Part shown: piece by piece, positions 59,271 to 64,000 of the stretch
Position numbering within the stretch: position 1 is the stretch's first letter
Layout of the letters: each line of letters opens with the position of its first letter
Assembly: GCA_036971475.1 (NCBI GenBank)
Contig: JBAIZL010000376.1
Span: forward strand, 9,962,501 to 10,026,500
DNA length: 64,000 nucleotides
Reading direction: 5' to 3'
DNA from: Prosapia bicincta
Lineage: Eukaryota > Arthropoda > Insecta > Hemiptera > Cercopidae
Notes under the pieces: model-generated
Databases searched by the model: none
Told to the model about the DNA's origin: nothing
The model's input: only the letters and a program-made list of their open reading frames with translations
Position numbers and translations under genes: made by a program

Positions 59271-59997
59271 AAAGCGTACACCACAAATGTACAGAATAGT
59301 TTAGCAAATACTATTGAATGGTTTATCCCAGGGTAAAATACAGTTATATTTTACTATCATTACTGTGGCGAAATTGGAGAAACTCGGTTTTCAAAAGCTG
59401 TGACCGTATCAATATTATAAAGTATCTTTTAATACTGAAAACAAAAGTTTATCTTTCCAAGAGGGAAAGTTTTGGAGCCGATGAAGATGGAAAATGTAGG
59501 TGATATAATTTAAAGAAAGGGACAAATTGCATCTAATTTAGTCTCCAAACTAAAAGAAATAAATATTTTTTAAACGTTTTAAAATAATTTTACGCCATAA
59601 GAAATAAAATATGCGAGGTATTTTTAGAACTTAATAAAAAGAATAAGACACAAAAATTAGAAAAATTACTTAATTAGTAAAACAAAAGTACACTTTGATT
59701 ACTTTTTTAGGTAAACCGCATAAAGTGGGTCTGTCGCGCCTACGGACAAATTTTCCCATACGAAAATGTTCCCGCCAACGAATTTAAACGAGTCTTAACG
59801 TTTTCGTAAAGATCCTCCTTAGTTTGAAAGTGCTGTCCTTCTAGACACTACCTTAATTCAGGAAAAAGGTTAAAGTAACTCGGTTCTAGCATGGGTGACC
59901 GAAAATACTCAAGATGTTGAACTGCACCAGCACATTGAAAGCGATTTCAGAATTCAACGTTCCCTCCCAAAATACAGAACGAAAATATGCCCTGAGA
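59271..59997. other. No recognised feature
   Basis: AT-rich sequence. A short plus-strand frame from 59895 runs into the 85-bp repeats and is not called. Confidence 0.4.
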
Positions 59998-60333
59998 CGA
60001 CTGGACATCTTCCTCCCAACAAACAGTTTCTAAATGCTGAGTTTAACAAATCAATCTGTGCCGATCTGCTCTTAGCTCGAGGCGACTAAACATCTTCCTC
60101 CCAACAAACAGTTTCTAAATGCTGAGTTTAACAAGTCAATCTGTGCCGAACCGCTCTTAGCTCGAGGCGACTGGACATCTTCCTCCAAACAAACAGTTCC
60201 TAATTGCTGAGTTTAACAAGTCAATCTGTGCCGATCTACTCTTAGCTCGAGGCGACTAGACATCTTCCTCCCAACAAACAGTTTCTAAATGCTGAGTTTA
60301 ACAAGTCAATCTGTGCCGAACCGCTCTTAGCTC
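59998..60333. repeat. 85-bp tandem repeat, four copies
   Basis: CATCTTCCTCCCAACAAACA (or one-base variants) occurs at 60006, 60091, 60176 and 60261, each followed by ATGCTGAGTTTAACAAGTCA, then ATCTGTGCCGA and CTCTTAGCTCGAGGCGACT. Copies are about 95 percent alike. Confidence 0.95.
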
Positions 60334-62649
60334 TGGCACATAAAACAATCCTGTTAACGGAAACCAGTCAAGTTATCCACTATTACCCACGAAGGGTGTT
60401 TGCGAATAAAGAGAATGCTAAACGCGTTTCAATGAACAAACCATCATCTAGTGTTATAAATTGTATAAACTACACCTTACAACTAAAATACAAACAAATC
60501 ACGCGTGCTTACAGTGTTGTTGTATAATTGAAATCATTGAAGATTATAACTTAGTTATGAAAACTGTCTTTATTTAATGAAAAATAATCCTATTTAAAAT
60601 ATATCTCAAATCTTATTATTTAGATAGGATTTAGGTGAGAAAATAAACACTCAAGACGAAAAATAAACAAGGGTTCTGGCGGCTTATGCAAACCGACATA
60701 CCAGAAAGCAGAGCCTGGATAAAAGTGAGGTGTTTACCTTTACGTCCTGTGTATGACGAAGGACAGATGGGGTAGAATTCCCGGTGGAAGGTAAGCGGAG
60801 ATGGAATTCCACCTTAATTCGACCGTATAGGGGTTAGAGTAAAAGAGGGACATTTATGATTTTATTCTTAGAGTACAACACGCATGTGTATGTTCCTTAA
60901 AAATATGACTCGCTTACACAAGACCGCGTATCAGAGATCTACACTCTATCAGTGTCTAAGAGACGTATACAAGGCTCTAGCAACATACTGGGCCTGATAT
61001 ATAAAAGTACTTAACGGTACCGTCATCGCCCAGCTCGACAACTGTTTAGCCCACTGTAGTTATTTTGCGACAATTTCGAAAAAAACCTGTACATGCGTGA
61101 CGCAGATTTGTAAATTTATGTATTATTTAACAGGGAAATTAAAAGATCACAGAACGACGTTGGATGAAATTACATTGAAATATAGTCCTATACAGTAAAA
61201 TAAGTTGACCTGAAAAAACTTTAAGAGTGTACATCTACTAAGAAATTTAGAAACGGTAAATATTGAATCGTATCGTAAGAATACGGTCGTGAGAGAATTA
61301 CACGTCTTAAAAATAAGAGCATTAACTACTATACTAAATCCCGTAGAACTACATTGAGGCTTTTTTTCAAACATTTTATTACTGTAAAATTTCAAATCCA
61401 ACATTTCAACAACACGTAAATAAAAACATAATAAATCAGAAATTTTTATTTCCAGTCTGAAACCGAAACACCAAAACAAGTCATTAAATCTGCGTAGCCT
61501 CTAAAAAGCTGGCAACAATATTAGAATACAATAAAAACTACATGATGCACACAATGGCCACGATTCCAATCTAAATATTTAATTAGTTATGGAAATAACA
61601 AAACAGAAATACGATTGTATGTGTAGTATTATCGAGATTATTGTGAAAACTACAGGATATATTGGTCGATAAAGCCGGACGGGAAGCGACGGTACAATAC
61701 GTACAAGTGAGAGTGACGTGTTATCGACACTGGTTATCAAGAATGGGAACAAAATCTGCAATGTTGTTACCACACCAGCTATATGTTCTGCCCAGTTCAA
61801 TTGAAAACAGAATCCAATCCTAATATCACAATCTCCAGCCTTGCCGTGTAGGTTCTATTGTGGCTTGACGTGTTTACATTTCAAACATTTTTCTCTTCTT
61901 GCCTTCCGATTTTCAATGCTCCATCTATCATTTCCGACGCTTAAACCTTGAAGTACGTTTCCTTCCACTTCTCGAAGACGCAGTTTTGTTAATTTACCGT
62001 TAGAGAAAATACACATCGTAGTGTAATATGACGACAACCACAGTCACCATGTTGTCTAATTAGTTGCTTCTTGTTTTCTGAATTTCCAATAATAAACTTA
62101 TATATAATCCATAACTTCGAATACTAGCAAAGTTGACACGACTTTAAATTAAAGAACAATCGATCATTCAGTTTCTTCTGAGTCTATAGTGAGCTTTCCA
62201 TACTGCAGGAGTAAGTGCTAGGAATAACAGAAAGAGTAACAAAGAGCAAAGCTTCTAGTAAGCTAAAGACAAACAAGAGTTCATACTATAAGTCCATGTT
62301 TGGGAAAATGACACCGTCGGGTTGCTGGTGGACCTATCCATGTTTTTATTTAACGTCTCTATAGAAGCTAGTCTTCTACGCGCGTTAATGTATCCTTTAC
62401 CGTTACGCATAGTCTTATCTGATTTTTCACTGCGATCTTGTATGTCTTTGTTGTTATTGTTTGTAATTAAACTATTATACACAATATTGCGTTTTTTGTA
62501 ATCTTATTTACTGTTAGTCCTATATTACTCTTGAATGTTTCCACTGTGGTACAAGACTTAAAATTCCTTAACCAAAATATTTTAATTTGTCTCTTACTTT
62601 AATTTTTAAGCTATTTTCGTGTAATTTTCGTTTGATTGTCTTATCACAT
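60334..62649. other. No recognised feature
   Basis: A slightly GC-richer patch at 60690-60850 is unique. Minus-strand frames (61147-61479, 61579-61800, 62255-62482) lack motifs and splice support. Nothing else is seen. Confidence 0.4.
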
Positions 62650-63218
62650 ATGTTTCATCTTGTATGATTATTAAATCGTTGTTTGCATAGCTGAGTGTGC
62701 AGATACGTTTTTTTTGTCATTGTTATTTTCATCTACTCCTACTTTGTTTTCCAGGGTTGAAAGTGTTCTCTAAGAATACTATAAAGAGTATTGGGATGTT
62801 TGGAAAGTGCAGGGAACTGTTTTCACTCAGTTCGATATCAGTCACATATTTTTATTTTTGGTCTGATTGCTTCCATGTAGGTTCTGCGCAAGAGTTGTGC
62901 CCCAGCTGTCTTAATCGTTTGAATAGAAAGGTTATTGCAATGGGGGCGCTGTGTCCAAGTGGAAATTAAAATCTTTTCGCGTTATTTGGTTAATCCGTCT
63001 AAGCCCAGCTCTTAGGCAGCACAGTAAAAGTAATCAATAATTACGCGCTTCTTGGTTTCAGAATGTTTATTTTTAGATTTACCTTATCTAGCGCATTGTC
63101 TTTTTACGAGAATTAAATCCATGCCATCACTGATAACAGTCATGAATTACGTCATTGCTTTGCGTTATTCGCACAATGCGTCAATTTGTCGTAGTTCCGG
63201 GCGCTTGTACTACGGATT
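62650..63218 (+). repeat. 570-bp dispersed repeat E, direct copy
   Basis: Partner of the inverted copy at 43231-43801, 19 kb away. It runs from ATGTTTCATCTTGTATGATT to CGGGCGCTTGTACTACGG. The open frames at 62697-62969 and 63052-63321 cover it; the second continues past the repeat edge into unrelated sequence, which argues against a real protein. No terminal repeat or target duplication is identified. Confidence 0.85.
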
Positions 63219-64000
63219 TGAATTGGAATGTATTACACTCGTTCATTCTTCAAAGCTGAGGAATTATATTGAGATCAGCTGCAATATTTTCTGGGATACG
63301 CTTCAGTTCACGTTTACATAAAAACGTTAATTGACTGGGGCGCGCCGTGTAGTCGTAGTAGATGCACTGTAACTAGTAAGAGTTATCAAGAAAACAACCA
63401 AGGTCTTAACGCGGAAACCTACCTCGTATAATGGTGTTTGCTTGTATAAGCTATGAAATGAGACCATTTACAGAGGTCAGAGATGTGAACCCGACTACGA
63501 AGGATTTCGCAGCCCATTACGATGAACAGTGACTAACGGTGTGATAGTCAGTTTTAAATATTTTTTGTACACTGACTATCTAGACTAACCTGTATATCTT
63601 TAACAAAAAAATCCCGGTAAGTAATATTTTGATGAAAATATAACATAAAAAGTTAGGGGCTAAGTAAAACCCTTCCTGGTCTGGGTTCAAGTTAGGCCAC
63701 TATTCAATTTTTTCTAAATTTCACTAAAAAAAGGAGATTACATAAATAGCTAAATATACAGTTAAATTTTTAAGCACAATGTCCAGGTGCAAAATTACTC
63801 ATACCTTGCGAGGAACCTTGACGAACAAATAAACATTTCGTTTTTATCACGAGAAGCAAAATCTTAATTATAAAAAGGTGGTAAGTGCAAAACAATAGTT
63901 GGACATATTTGGCACTGCCTAGTGTTACTGCTTATAAGAGAAATTGTAGTCTACGCGTTTAACCTGGAAAGAAAACTACGAAAGGTTTGAGCTTCAGGAA
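63219..64000. other. No recognised feature
   Basis: Mixed-composition unique sequence to the window end. No exon, repeat or site that I can support. Confidence 0.4.

Noticed and set aside
63052..63321. Similarity between peptides at 63052-63321 and 43185-43403 as evidence of a conserved gene
   Set aside because: The similarity is at DNA level over a longer 570-bp repeat, ignores the frame limits, and each frame runs into unrelated sequence at the repeat edge.

Overview
This window looks like an AT-rich arthropod, probably insect, nuclear genome. It has a spliceosomal gene with standard GT-AG introns, very long gaps between exons, many microsatellites and satellites, and decayed hAT, Tigger/pogo, piggyBac-like and Jockey-like elements. 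I see no bacterial-style operons, no rRNA or tRNA genes and no CRISPR array. The order of insect cannot be read from the sequence alone.

Only one host gene is well supported. Three minus-strand internal exons (16039-16084, 10141-10367, 7641-8099) have proper acceptors and donors and join in one reading frame. They give about 244 residues of a proline/serine/threonine-rich, low-complexity protein with no recognisable domain. The gene continues beyond both ends of what can be read. A near-ideal recursive-splice (ratchet) motif on the same strand at 56308-56325 would fit one very long intron covering much of 16-64 kb. A separate plus-strand coding-like segment at 26936-27078 resembles a last exon but is orphaned.

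The rest is repeats and probable non-coding islands. 1-7.6 kb: AT-rich, with a repeat relic and an 80-bp duplication. 8-16 kb: introns with a foldback element, a 23-bp minisatellite, a Tigger-like element with broken transposase, and a 31-bp minisatellite. 17-26 kb: inverted-repeat elements, a 168-bp satellite, a 793-bp hAT-type element with an 8-bp target duplication, and a degenerate 85-bp array. 28-34 kb: foldback elements, a hAT transposase relic and a Jockey-like LINE tail. 34-45 kb: GC-richer islands and a second hAT-type element. 45.5-47.1 kb: eleven near-identical 140-bp satellite units. 47-64 kb: non-coding islands, further foldbacks, a piggyBac-like element that split an older repeat, and 50-, 61- and 85-bp arrays.

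The most interesting signal is a small RNA-hairpin module shared by three otherwise unrelated families of short foldback elements. It reads CTGANGA, one extra base, a short perfect stem-loop, then GAAA, which is close to a hammerhead ribozyme core. Several host elements have 10-13 bp target duplications, as expected of target-primed retroelements such as Penelope-like elements. That link is inference.
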